Of a DNA stretch of 64,000 bases, positions 12,401 to 23,600 are shown one piece after another. The notes beneath the pieces were generated by a model that saw only the letters and a list, made by a program, of their open reading frames with translations, was not told the DNA's origin and searched no databases. The position numbers and the translations under genes are program-made. Numbering within the stretch: the stretch's first letter is position 1; the number at the start of each line of letters is the position of its first letter. The stretch is from Whitmania pigra (taxonomy: Eukaryota > Annelida > Clitellata > Hirudinida > Haemopidae): the NCBI GenBank assembly GCA_021613335.1, contig JAJTWR010000055.1, forward strand, positions 317,501 through 381,500, written 5' to 3'.

Positions 12401-15400
12401 TTGCTGTGGCCATTGACGATTTGTGAGATCGGCTTACCCAAAGGCGATGGGTTAGAGAGGAAGGCCAACAGATACATTAGAATATGGCTATCTCCAGGAA
12501 TGTCATCTGCTGCCCTCTGTAGCAAAAACACCAAGTTAAAGCTACCTCTTAGATCCCTAATGTGAAAGTATGAGGTCTCCAAAATAAGAACGCAGTGGCT
12601 GCTAAACAACTCTGCGGATAACAGGATCCTCAAAATTAAGCCACTGCCAAGAACCAAAAGGAAGTTCAAAGCACATAACGAAATCAATATGTCAGTTGCG
12701 AAACTGAGGCTCGAGGAATAGGAATTCCGAATAATTCGTCAAGCTGTTGGGTAAAACCATTTCTCAATTAGTCATGCTCTGCGGTTAGGGCAAGGCTTAT
12801 CATTCAGGAGAGAAAGAGGAAAATGGAAAGAGATCGATTCATTAAGGCAGTGCAGCAGTCACAGCAAGGTAGATGGACCGTGTGGGAGGACACTGTTCAG
12901 CGTTCCATCAGTTGCAACGAGATACGGAGGATGTCTCCCTATCGTTTGGCATTTATGATAAGATCTAATTACGACCAACTACCTTTTAAAGACAATTTGC
13001 AAAGATGGAGTTTGACGGAAGAGTGTAAATGTGATCTCTGCGGCGGTTTCGAGACACTACATGATGTGCTCTCAAGTTGCGAATATGCCCTAGACAATGG
13101 TCGGTACACGTGGCGACACAATAAGGTCCTAAAGGAAGTGGTGAAGCTACCAAAACAGCGGTGGCCAAAGCAAATTCTCGCAAGATGGCGTTGCAGCGGA
13201 AGGTACACTTTTTGCGAGAGGGCTTTTCTGTAAGAAAAAAAGATTTCCTCCGATGAGAGACATTCTTGCAGAAGATTGGACCGTCGCAGCCGAAAGTTTG
13301 AGACACTATCCCCAACTGCTTAGGGATGGCGGCAGGAGGTCAGATATTCTCGCATCGTCAGACGCTTCCATTTTGATAGAGTTGACTGTCCCGTGTGAGG
13401 ATAGGATCGAAGCGAGCAATGTGCTGAAAACGGAGAAATATTCTGAGCTAGCGAATGATCTAGAGGTAGGAATCGACCGGGATACCGGCCGCATATTTAT
13501 AAACCCATGTTTAGAACGAAGCCGGGCTGATTAATATTCATGTAATAGCTAATTTAGGCGCTAGGATTGGACAGATGTTTTCCGATAGTAGGTCACATAT
13601 ATCGTTTTAACTTCTTAAAATATAAGTTTGGTTAAAGTTGGATTTGGTAGATGAAAGGGCGTTGTTAAGAAAAGAGATCGCAGTTTGATTGTTGAGATGA
13701 TGGCGAGCGCATTCGAAAATGACGTAATAACGCGAACGAGCGTTTGATGCAATATATGCGAGCACGGGCGATGAGCGTAATTTCTAAGTGACAGCGGCCG
13801 CTCCAAAAAATTAAAGCTTAGTTTGCATTATGTGACATGATGAGACTACAATATTAACGATGATGATGCTGATGATTATAGCATTGCGACAAGTTAAGAA
13901 TTCAATTCAGAAATGAAAAATATGACAATACTTTTTCAAGTGCATAAGATTTCGTCTTGTCATGAAGCCAATTAGCCTCAGTAATTAAAGTGCGCACGGA
14001 TTCTAACAAATCTTCACTTAACTCCAGTACCTGGGTAGTTTGGCAAATAGAGCTCGAATACAAGACTTAATGAAAAAAAGTACCTTTCCTTTGTGAAAAT
14101 GTCCAAATATGAATATATATATATATATATATATAGTACTTTAGTATTATTATATATTATTTATATATTATAGTAATAATATATTCTTAAAATGAGACAT
14201 GAACTGTGAAACCTTGTTCTTGGTTATCTGGTTGAAGTGGTGTTTGACGTACAAAGCCCCAAGAGGCATATACATACGCATCTTTAATTGGTAGACGCAA
14301 GTTATCCAACGTGCTGGTGCTTCGTTGATGCCCTTCGTAACCTGAGGGATCAAGAGAGGGTTGCAATTTGGCACTAATAATAAAATCCATCAACTGAGTT
14401 CAGGTCAATTATGAGGTTATTTTAAGAGAAAAAATATTTAAATTAAAATTGCATCATTTTAACTATAATTTATAACGATCAACCGAGAGAAATCTAGTTT
14501 CGATGTCTCGAAAGTCATGCGGCATTGCAGCTGAAAAGGATGTGATCAATTTCCATAGCAAATAATTGCTCAAAGTCCTGAAAAACCAAAATCAAAAATT
14601 TACAAACGCTTTCTGCTATCCATTACAGAAACATTAAGAAGCACTATCTACCTTTTGGGAGTCTTTTTTATAATTGGTGCTAACTTGTCAAAATATGACA
14701 CATCACTTATACCCAATGGCCTGACATCCTTGGCATTGCGGGGGTAGAACAATTTTACAAAAAAACGTTCAAAGTCTAAACTCTGTCAGCAGAATAAATG
14801 CAAAATAAAAATGTGAAAATGTAAAAATTAATGTGAATTAAATCATTTTACTCATCATTCCTTCAATCCTTAAATTCTTGTAATATCATCTCACAGTGAC
14901 AAACTTACAAAATAATGAAGCGCACTATGGATTCATATCCTCTCAAATAAATATCACAGCAAACATGAATTAAAAATTAATATTTTTTAACATTCTCAAT
15001 AAGTACAAATTAATTTTTTTCCATAAATTCTTTACTTTTTCAAAGGTGGCTCTAAGGTATTTGTTGGTGTTGTTAGTTTGAATGTAAGGTATTCTTTCTT
15101 GAGATGGTATGACTATCTGAATAACACAACAGTTCAATGTCATTGTAGGATTAATGATTAAATTATTATATTTTATATTTCATTGGTAACAAACCATTTT
15201 TCATAATTTAGCCAAAACGAACATCAATTTATAAACTGCCTTAAACCTTTGCTTGAAGAAGCAAATTAAGTTCACCTAATAAAATAATTGAACTATTAAC
15301 TGACTTTTAAGGGCTAAGTTAAAAAATAATCTAGGCTAAGTCTAAATTAATTTATAAATCTAACTATATACTTCTAATAACATCTGCAACCTGAGACAGA

Positions 15401-18400
15401 TCTCTCTCAAGATTGATTATGTTTGACACGTCTTCCTCTAGCTGGTACGACTTGATTGGATTCCTGGTAAAGAGCTTTGAGACCTTTTTAATGTACTCTC
15501 TCAGGGCGTTGACCATCTTACTTCCATTGCGTAGATAGTATTCTTTTGGAAACGTTACCGAATCCTGTTCTATCTAAAAGCGTAAATATATTTTCACATT
15601 CCACAATATTCAAAGTGATCAGCATTTCAATATGAATTCATTTTGGAAAACTTTCAAAATTTAGAGCGAGGCTGGTTTAATAGTATAAACTAAAAGAATC
15701 TGAACATTTTTAATTGATGGTTGTTCCTGCAAAAATACGCCAATACCCGGTTGCTAAGATTATAATGCCAATATCCTAGATATACTATACTAGAAATTGG
15801 CAGTTACCTATTAACTAGCTCAGCTTGTTTACCAAAACTGTTAAGATGGTTTTGCTGATAACTTAGTGCGAGAGATATAGTGACTCCTTTGTTGGACCGT
15901 TTAAGAAGATTGTTTTAAAAAGCTTGCTCAGGTTTTTAACGTTACACGCGATTTCCTGGTTAATAACTGAATATTTCTAAGCCTAGCCATTTTTTAAATT
16001 GTACATACGTTATCACAAAACAATACAATTCATTTCAGTCAAAACATCATTAATATACAAAATAAAGAGAATACCAATTTGTAGATGAATTGTAACAAAC
16101 TTACATAAGACACTTTAACACTGGGGTTACTGCGGTCAATATCGACGCTAAACCTGAGCAGTCCTCTCGATCCAATTCTTATTAAATCGCCCAACGTGGA
16201 TCCCAAATCAAAGGAAGTTGCATTCCACGATGTTAATGTCATAGGCCAACCGCCATAATTCTTTAGCAAGTCCTTAATTGGTCTCAAATCATCCATTTCG
16301 ATGACACCTGAAACAAATAAATAATAAATTCCCGTCAGGTTGGACATGATGAAAAAACAATTGTTGAAAATTTTCACAACATTTTAAATTTATCAAGAGA
16401 ATTAGAAAGCTATGAGGAAATTGTTTGAGGCTGCTTATTGGTCTCACCCAAATCTGAACAAAGATCCTACAAACCGAGAAAATATTTTACTAACTTAAAT
16501 CCATGCAGGTTCTGAAATACTTTTTAAGGATTATCTCGTATTTGGGCGCGTCTGCTTTGTAAGGTGTCAAAAGCGAGGCTGAATAAAATACATTTTAATT
16601 TGAAACAAAAAGATCGTCAAAAATACAATTCCTCTCGACAAAGTATCACCTCTAATGTTTTCATCCACTTCTTCAACTAAACTCGTTAAGGTGCTGATGC
16701 TAGTGCTGTCATCGGGTATAACGGCTTTGTTAAGAAATCGTCCACATGCGTATTCATAAAAATCATCGCAGGGATCGGCCGTAAGGTTTATGTGGTAGTG
16801 TAAGTTTGAAGCTGAATGTAAAGTTAAAGATGGCAATATTTAAATTAACCATTTTTAATACTTTTAGAACGTTTTTGAATGACACCAGTCATAAAGAATT
16901 GTACTTTTCTTACTCAATAAACTCAAATCTAACCTGCTGAAACGCAAGCTACGCTACTGCAAGAAGTTGGAGTAGGAAGAACTTTCTTGACTTTAAATCA
17001 ATAATAAATTAAGTTAAATATAATCTTCTTAACTAATGCATTACAAATTTATAAAAAATTTGTACAAGAATGGTTTAATAAACAGCATGAGGCAATTAAG
17101 TTAATGGAACAAAATATTTAAACTAGTCTCACTTCTCCATAACAACGCGATAATCGTAAGTAAACCCACATCGGACAACACCAAAGTCGTTGTTATCAAG
17201 ATTAACAACTTCTCAAAGGCCGTTCTAAAATTATTTGACTGTGGTTAATTTCCACTTAATCAATTGCTTTAACATCTATTTGTATCTTGCTCTACATCAA
17301 AAGTATCTTCATCCCTTATAGAGATAGTGTGGTAGGAAATTTACCGCTGGAACATTCATCCCCAGAAAATTAATACCCCCGAATATTATGAGTTTTATGT
17401 TTTGACGGTGTCGTTTTACCGCCGGAGTGATTTTATCAGGTATTATCATTTTCGATTTTCTCTCAATGCCACCTAACAAACTCTAGTTTGAAGATTGGTG
17501 CTTTTATCATGCTATTTATAAACTTATTACTTTCTAAGGGTCTCTGCAATGGAACTAGGCTCACAGTCACACCGATTGCAGCCCAATTGAAGCAGGAGCG
17601 ATAGAATCAGTTAACATGGAAACTTTTAATACCGCGGATACCATTTATCCAAACTCAAAAATAAACAGTCTCTTCCACGCTTAGTCTTTTCTATGACGAT
17701 CAATAAATCTCAGTGTCAAACTTTCAAAAAACTTTGTATCTACCCAGCAAAACCGGTTTTCAGCCATGGACAACTCTATATAGGACTGCCGCTAGTATTG
17801 AATTATTACATCAAATATAATGAAAAAGGTTTTTGGGCGATGGAATTTCCGGCTGTGAATTACCGTGACCCGTGTATGGTAACGAACGATAAACTGGAAG
17901 TTTGTTGCGCATTTTAAAGAAAATAATATTTAATAATATATTATAATAAAATTAGATGATAATTTTTTGTACAATTATTGAAAATTTTTCAAAAACTATA
18001 GAAACTGTAATAAAATCTTTAAAGTTTCTATAAAGTTTTTTAGCTATCATTTCTATTTCTATAAAATTTAAGTTTTAATCAATTTGAATCATTTCTATGC
18101 CAGTTTTATTACAAACTTTCTAGTATCCAGTTTTAGTTTCAGTTATAGGAATATCACTGCTTATTCATTTATTTATTTCGCTTAATTACAGAATTCTAAT
18201 TCTAATTATAAAAAGCAAATGATATTGCTAATACTATGTTAACAAGCATCCGGCTAATGTTTCCACAAAATTTCAAAGTCAAATACCATTTGCATCATAG
18301 CATAACTTCATCATTATTTATCATAGCAAGATGCACTAGGAACAATTTGTCTGAGGACAATTAAACTCCGCAAAAGCACACTTACTCACATGTAGAATAA

Positions 18401-18462
18401 TAAATATAAGTATAAACAAAAGCTTTTTCTTCCACGTAACGAAAAGCAACTCACAAATCCAT
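9470..18462 (-). CDS. NEP-A: neprilysin-like M13 zinc metallopeptidase, 22 exons
   Basis: A type II membrane M13 peptidase that cleaves small extracellular peptides by family analogy. Exons (coordinates, last to first): 9470-9569, 9778-9854, 9939-10034, 10098-10163, 10230-10360, 10422-10489, 10556-10607, 10805-10863, 11107-11210, 11341-11418, 13932-14030, 14213-14341, 14484-14577, 14652-14782, 15036-15116, 15391-15573, 16105-16307, 16495-16578, 16650-16811, 16934-16990, 17133-17224, 18455-18462. All junctions are GT-AG and sum to 2154 bases (717 aa). The start exon supplies only ATG plus five bases. A single hydrophobic helix lies at about residues 8-28, followed by a Cys-rich stem and [12 protein letters not shown]. 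Zinc and catalytic residues are present: HEITH 552-556, ENIAD 614-618, HTPPRFR 679-685. The C-terminus is CRLW. The usual substrate-anchoring NAxY is DAVY (Asp511). An R2-type LINE occupies the intron 11419-13931. The model appears intact; expression is unknown. Confidence 0.88.
9600..9692. repeat. AAT microsatellite in the last intron of NEP-A
   Basis: Imperfect AAT/TAATAG repeats between the two 3'-most coding exons of NEP-A. Length variation here should not affect the coding sequence. Confidence 0.8.
11630..13840 (+). mobile_element. Degenerate R2-type (restriction-like endonuclease) LINE inside NEP-A intron
   Basis: Plus-strand fragments in several frames form one decayed non-LTR retrotransposon, antisense to its host gene. 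An N-terminal or linker fragment lies at 11718-11966 and is broken by a TA microsatellite at 11933-11955. An RT core fragment around 12000-12100 reads [18 protein letters not shown]. After an internal deletion come the RT thumb and linker region (12260-12565) and a C-terminal CCHC knuckle, [17 protein letters not shown], within 12823-13233. Last is a PD-(D/E)XK-like endonuclease segment with SDI...IELTVP...KYSEL within 13253-13534. The knuckle plus endonuclease at the C-terminus defines the R2/R4-like group. Boundaries are approximate; the 3' part (13615-13840) matches the related element at 21655-23470. Confidence 0.8.
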
Positions 18463-19329
18463 TGTTCTTGAAAAAATATCTGAATTCACACTTCAAATTG
18501 AAGATGGAGTCTTTGCAATTAATTTGCTACTTAACAAATACTAATTAATAATTACATTGCTTACAGGGTATTCTCAGCTAAGTCTGTACTTTCGTGGATT
18601 ATTAATCTGTATAAATAATGCAAAAATATAAAAATGACAAATTTGTAATTATGAATATTTAGTTAGATTTACAAAAAAAGGTAAATTCAAAATGACACTA
18701 ATGCAACTAGCTGATAGGAAGTTTGGGCTCCTAGGCATATCGACCATGAGATTCAACTTGTGTCAATTACAAGGAATATTCAATTACATCAACTTCAATT
18801 ATCAGATCGCAATAAATTAAATAACGTTAATATAACTACAAGAAAAGGTTAAATAAACCATCCAACTCTAGAATAAGTGAATTCATTTAACGAGACATAA
18901 TCAATCTAGCATTACCGAAACAATCGAAACATTAAAATTACATTATACGAGTGCAGGCACAAATACTCCCACGATCGCTCACCGAATAAATTGCAGCTGA
19001 CAAAAAATAACAAAACGATTGGAGGCAATTTTAAAAAATTGAACTGTCCAATCAATACAAGATACAGATGTCAACAAAGTCAAAATTAAACTAAATTTAA
19101 CAATTAAATGTGGCGCAATTGTAAGAAGACAAATTAAAATTGATTTATAAAGGCTTCAAAATATTAAACATAAAGTAAAATTTCATAATCGGTTTAATTT
19201 AGAAGAACGTTTTATGAGAAATTGATTTTAGATGGCAATTAAGTCAATTTGTTTAAATGCAGAAGAAAAACAATAAAAATAAAATTATTGAAGTAAAAAT
19301 TAAATTCAAATGATGAGCTCATCACGCGT

Positions 19330-19400
19330 TGCCATCTCCCCATGACACTTTCGGAAATTATTCCTAATAGGACTTTGAAACCCCTTCATGTTCGTAAAAT
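19330..19400 (-). pseudogene. Relic of an M13 C-terminal exon (block A)
   Basis: The minus-strand translation contains NMKGFQSPIRNNFRKCH, which fits the decayed last exon of an M13 peptidase, where NMKEF...C...NP..KC is expected. The start of the exon is missing relative to the copy in block B. It is too short and mutated to be functional. Confidence 0.5.
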
Positions 19401-19709
19401 TATTGCAATATTTTTCCAAATGAGACATTTTTAAAACTATAATAAATTATTAATGTTAAAATTGTTGTGACGTCATAAACTATTAAATAACTCAGTCCAA
19501 CCCTTAAACTAACCACTTTTCTAAAGAATCTGTAACACTGAAACCTCTAGCCATTTTAAATACATCACCACCACCGGCAATATTGGCAATCGCCGTGATG
19601 AATCGTGTCCTCGCGACTCAGCTTGCACCGCCAGGAAGCGCCCTCGGCCGGGGTGATAAATAAGCCGTAGTTATGCGCCACGGCTACAAATTCTCCTACT
19701 CATCAACTT

Positions 19710-19970
19710 TTGTTGACAACATTAATAAATTACTACTATTATCACGATTACAACAACATGGTATCGTGTCTGCAAGTTGACGAGAAGGGGTTTAACAACA
19801 AACCAACGTTAAGCCGTGAAAGAAGAACGGGGACGCATCAAGCGCCCCCAACTCATGGTCACTTCCAGTCAGGTGTTTCCAGATTTATGAACAGAGGAAG
19901 TTCCGGATGCTTCAGCAAGTTGCAGCCTTCCAATAAGAGCAAAAGGTTTGTTCAGTTACCTGGCCAATAG
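19710..19970 (+). CDS. Unrecognised short ORF in a duplicated, less AT-rich segment
   Basis: An 86-codon plus-strand frame lies in a segment (about 19520-20250) less AT-rich than its surroundings. The segment recurs almost unchanged at 46970-47700, where the matching ORF is 85 codons (47165-47422). I recognise no domain. The frame is rich in basic residues, Ser and Gly. Near-identity reflects recent duplication and is no proof of selection. On the other strand a second frame (about 19590-19690) reads HNYGLFITPAEGASW and is also open. The segment could be an untranslated region, a non-coding transcript or an old transposon. Confidence 0.25.
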   Translation: MLTTLINYYYYHDYNNMVSCLQVDEKGFNNKPTLSRERRTGTHQAPPTHGHFQSGVSRFMNRGSSGCFSKLQPSNKSKRFVQLPGQ

Positions 19971-20609
19971 GCAAGAGGAATCGAAAAGTGAAACATCTCC
20001 ACATCAAGCGACTTTCAACGCTGTTGCAAAATAAGTTCTTTTTTTCTGGGGTACTGTTACCAAGTTGCGGATGTCAGGAAAACAATTTGATGAGTAGAAA
20101 AGTAAAAAAACATTGCATGAAATGAGCTGACTACGTCTGGGCAATAAATGTCTCCTGATTCTGTTGTGGTAGAGAATCTTTTTTCGATGGTTTGACATAA
20201 ACAATAAATCGACTGATTCTCGGATATATGCAGTATTTAAACGATTAAATGTCGTATATGTAAATATATGAATTTCATTCTTGCAAAGTCCTTTTTATTT
20301 TAATTATTTATTTTTTTTCACAGAGCAAGAACTCAAAAACATTCGCTGAAACAGATCCGCAAGAACATTTAAAACAATAAATTCGCAACATAACTCTAGC
20401 TAGCTGAAGTAATTATCGAACGAACAACAATAATATTCAGTCTGCAATTATTAACAATGTCAATTCAAACTTGAACGCTGATCGATGAAATTAATCGGTT
20501 AACAGGATCAACCAATGAAAAGATATTCGGACAAGTATTTCAGAATTAAGTAATTTAGGAATAATTTAATAAGTTAGGAATAATTTAATAATAATGATCT
20601 GAATCCGAG

Positions 20610-23600
20610 TCACCATAATCTACATTTCTTAAAGGGGTTCATAGGAAATCCTTCAGGGCACTTGTAAGCCTCTCCAAATTCTTTCATATTCTTTAAGACT
20701 CCATTGACCCTGGGCGATAAAACAGCTGACAACTGAAATGATTAAAGTTAACATGTGTGGCGCCAAATGCACTAGCACTGAAAGTGTGTTGGTTCAAATT
20801 GTAAGTGAAACTTTATGGCAGAAGATCATTTGTAGACCTCCAAAAGTCTTCGATAGTGGATCGCTTAATCGATGCCACATCCTCATGGCCTTTATATTGG
20901 CAATCCTACCCAATCTGCTTTAATACGACGTCAAACAAATTGTGAAGTAAAACTTTTAAAATGGTTAATTATACTTTAAAATGTAATCGACCGAATACAT
21001 ATAATTTGTCTTCCATACTCCAATGCAACTATGCAATTATTTTTCTCTCGAATAACAAATTCAAGTAACCAAAGCCATTTAGATCATCTATTTAGCAGAG
21101 GATCATTGAGCATTGTGTTATTCAGTTATTCAGCGGAATAATAGTGAACATAATTATCCGGGCTATTAATATCGTGTGCACCACTGGCATTTAAAAAAAA
21201 ATTTAGGAAACGTTTTTCAGTACAGCAAAAGTTTTTTCACTTTTTTAAATAATTTTATATAATCATAATTTTCAGAGACCGGGGCACGTATATCATTTTC
21301 AATATCATAATCATTCATCTTATCGCCAAAACTAACTTAACATCTTAAAATTATCCAGCTCAAACTCACTGGTTACTTTAACGCGCTTCTATTTTCCACG
21401 CTCAGATAAAAATGTTTAAAAATTGTAAACAATTGCTAACCTGAATCTTGAAGGCGTGTGAGGCATCTGCCTGAGTTCTACAGCCTCCACTTCGGGACGC
21501 GTCTTGCTACAGTGAACCTGGTAATCAAATAGTTTATTAATAATTTAGTAAATTAATTCATTTATTTATAAATAGTTAAATTATATAGATAGTTACAGTA
21601 AAAGCATAATTAGTTATATTTCAAACGGTGTTTATATAATTAAAAATGGTCAATGAATACAGCACCACTTCGCCAAGAGAGTTGCACTGTCGAACAGGCT
21701 GTTGTGGATTTGAAGGCAATCGGAGAGGCACCATTGCAGGGAAGGTTTAAGGTGTGGTTGTTCCAGTTTGTGCTCCTCCCAAGGTTGCTGTGGCCATTGA
21801 CGATCTATGAGATCGGTTTGCCCACAGTCGAAGGATTAGAGAGGAAAGTTAGCAGATACATCAGATCGTCGCTTGGGCTACCTCCAGGGATGTCATCTGT
21901 TGCCCTCTACAGTAAGAGCTCAAAATTAAGGTTCCCTGGTGGAAGAGTATGAGGTCTCTAAAATAAGGACGCAGTGGATGTTGAATAACTCTGCGGACAT
22001 CAGGATCCGCGAAGTTAGACCACTGTTAAGAACTAAAAAGAAGTTCTCAGCACAGGATGAAATCGATAAGTCAGTTGCTGAACTGACGTTCGAAGAAATG
22101 CGAGGTCCTATTCAGTCGGGTCGTCAGGCTGTTGGGTGGAACCACTTCGCAAAATGGTCTGAGTCTTGCCCTGCGGTTAGGGCAAGGCTTATTATTCAGG
22201 AGAGGAGGAGAGATTTGGAAAAAGATCGAGTCATTAAGGCAGTGCAGCAGGCACAGCAGGGTCGATGGACCGCGTAGGAAGACGTGGTTCAGCGTTCCAT
22301 CGGTTGGAACGAGATATGGAGAATGTCTCCATATCGCCTGGCCTTTCTGATAAGATCGATTTATGACCAACTTCCCTCTAAGGACAATTTGCGAAGATGG
22401 GGTTTGACGGAAGACTGTAAATGTGAGCTCTGTGGCGGCTTCGAGACACTTCATCATGTGCTCTCAAGTTGCGCATATGCCATCAACAATGGTCGGTACA
22501 CGTGGCGACACAATAAGGTCCTAAAGGAAGTGGTAGAAGCTACCAAAACGGCGTAGCTAAAGCAAATTCTCGCAAGATTGCATTGCTACCCTGTAAGAAA
22601 AATAGACTCCCTCCGAGGAGAGACATTCTTGCAGAAGCTAACGATTGGACTGTCGTAGCCGACCTGGAAGGTTTGAGACAATATCCCCAGCTGTTTAGGG
22701 ATAGCGGCAGGAGGCCGGATGTTGTTCTCGCTTCGTCGTCGTCAGGCGCTCTCATTTTGATAGAGTTGACTGTCCCGTGGGAAGATAGGATTGAAGCAAG
22801 TAATGTGCTGAAAGAAGAGAAATACTCTGAGCTAGCGAAAAATCTAGATGTGAGCGGGTTTCGAATAACGCCAATGCCCATTGAAGTTGGGGCGAGAGGT
22901 TTGGTTGGTAAGTCAGCCTACAACTTTCCTCACTAAAATAGGTTTATCGAGCCGGGAAAGAACTAGGGCTATGATAAAAATGTCGGAGGCTGCAGAGGCA
23001 GCATCGTGTTGGATTTGAGAGATAAGAGGTCGTAAGCGTTGCTAAGAATAGAGATCGCGGTTTGGTTGTTGAGTTGTTGACGCGCGCATTCGCAAATGAC
23101 AAATTCGCGATTGAGCGTTTGAGGCAATATATGCGCGCGTCCGGTGAGCGTATATTTCTAAGTAACGGCGGCCGCTTCAAAGAAATTATAACGCTCAGTT
23201 TGCATTATCTGAGATCGATGCGCAAAGGTCGTCGTGAATTTCATCGATCATCATATAACGTGCGGTGCGTTACGATGAAGTCGGATAGGTAGGGTTTTCA
23301 CAGACAGGGATCAACGCATGATCAACGGGTGTGTGGCCCACCCCTCGAGAACGTCAGGAGTTTGGGCCGAAACGTTTGATGAACGAAACGGGGGCACTCC
23401 TCTGATGATTCCCCGTCGGTTAGATCCGCGGTAGGAGTTTCTAAGTTCAGTTAATTTAGTAATTCATATTCAATAAACAATTAATTTAGCTTTTCCCAAC
23501 TTTAGCGGTCGAACAGAGACCCTGGAAACGTACCCTGCCTACATTGAGAAAGAACAATTGCTCTGGAGTTAAATCTAAACCCGGTAGCTTCAGTTCCTCT

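Larger units (their letters stand above)
18463..20609. other. Spacer between NEP-A start and NEP-B stop; left edge of block A
   Basis: This contains the presumed promoter side of NEP-A, the left boundary of duplicated block A at about 18807, a decayed M13 terminal exon (19330-19400) and a less AT-rich segment with a short plus-strand ORF (19710-19970). The remainder is probably the 3' untranslated region of NEP-B. No core promoter motif is convincing. Confidence 0.5.
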
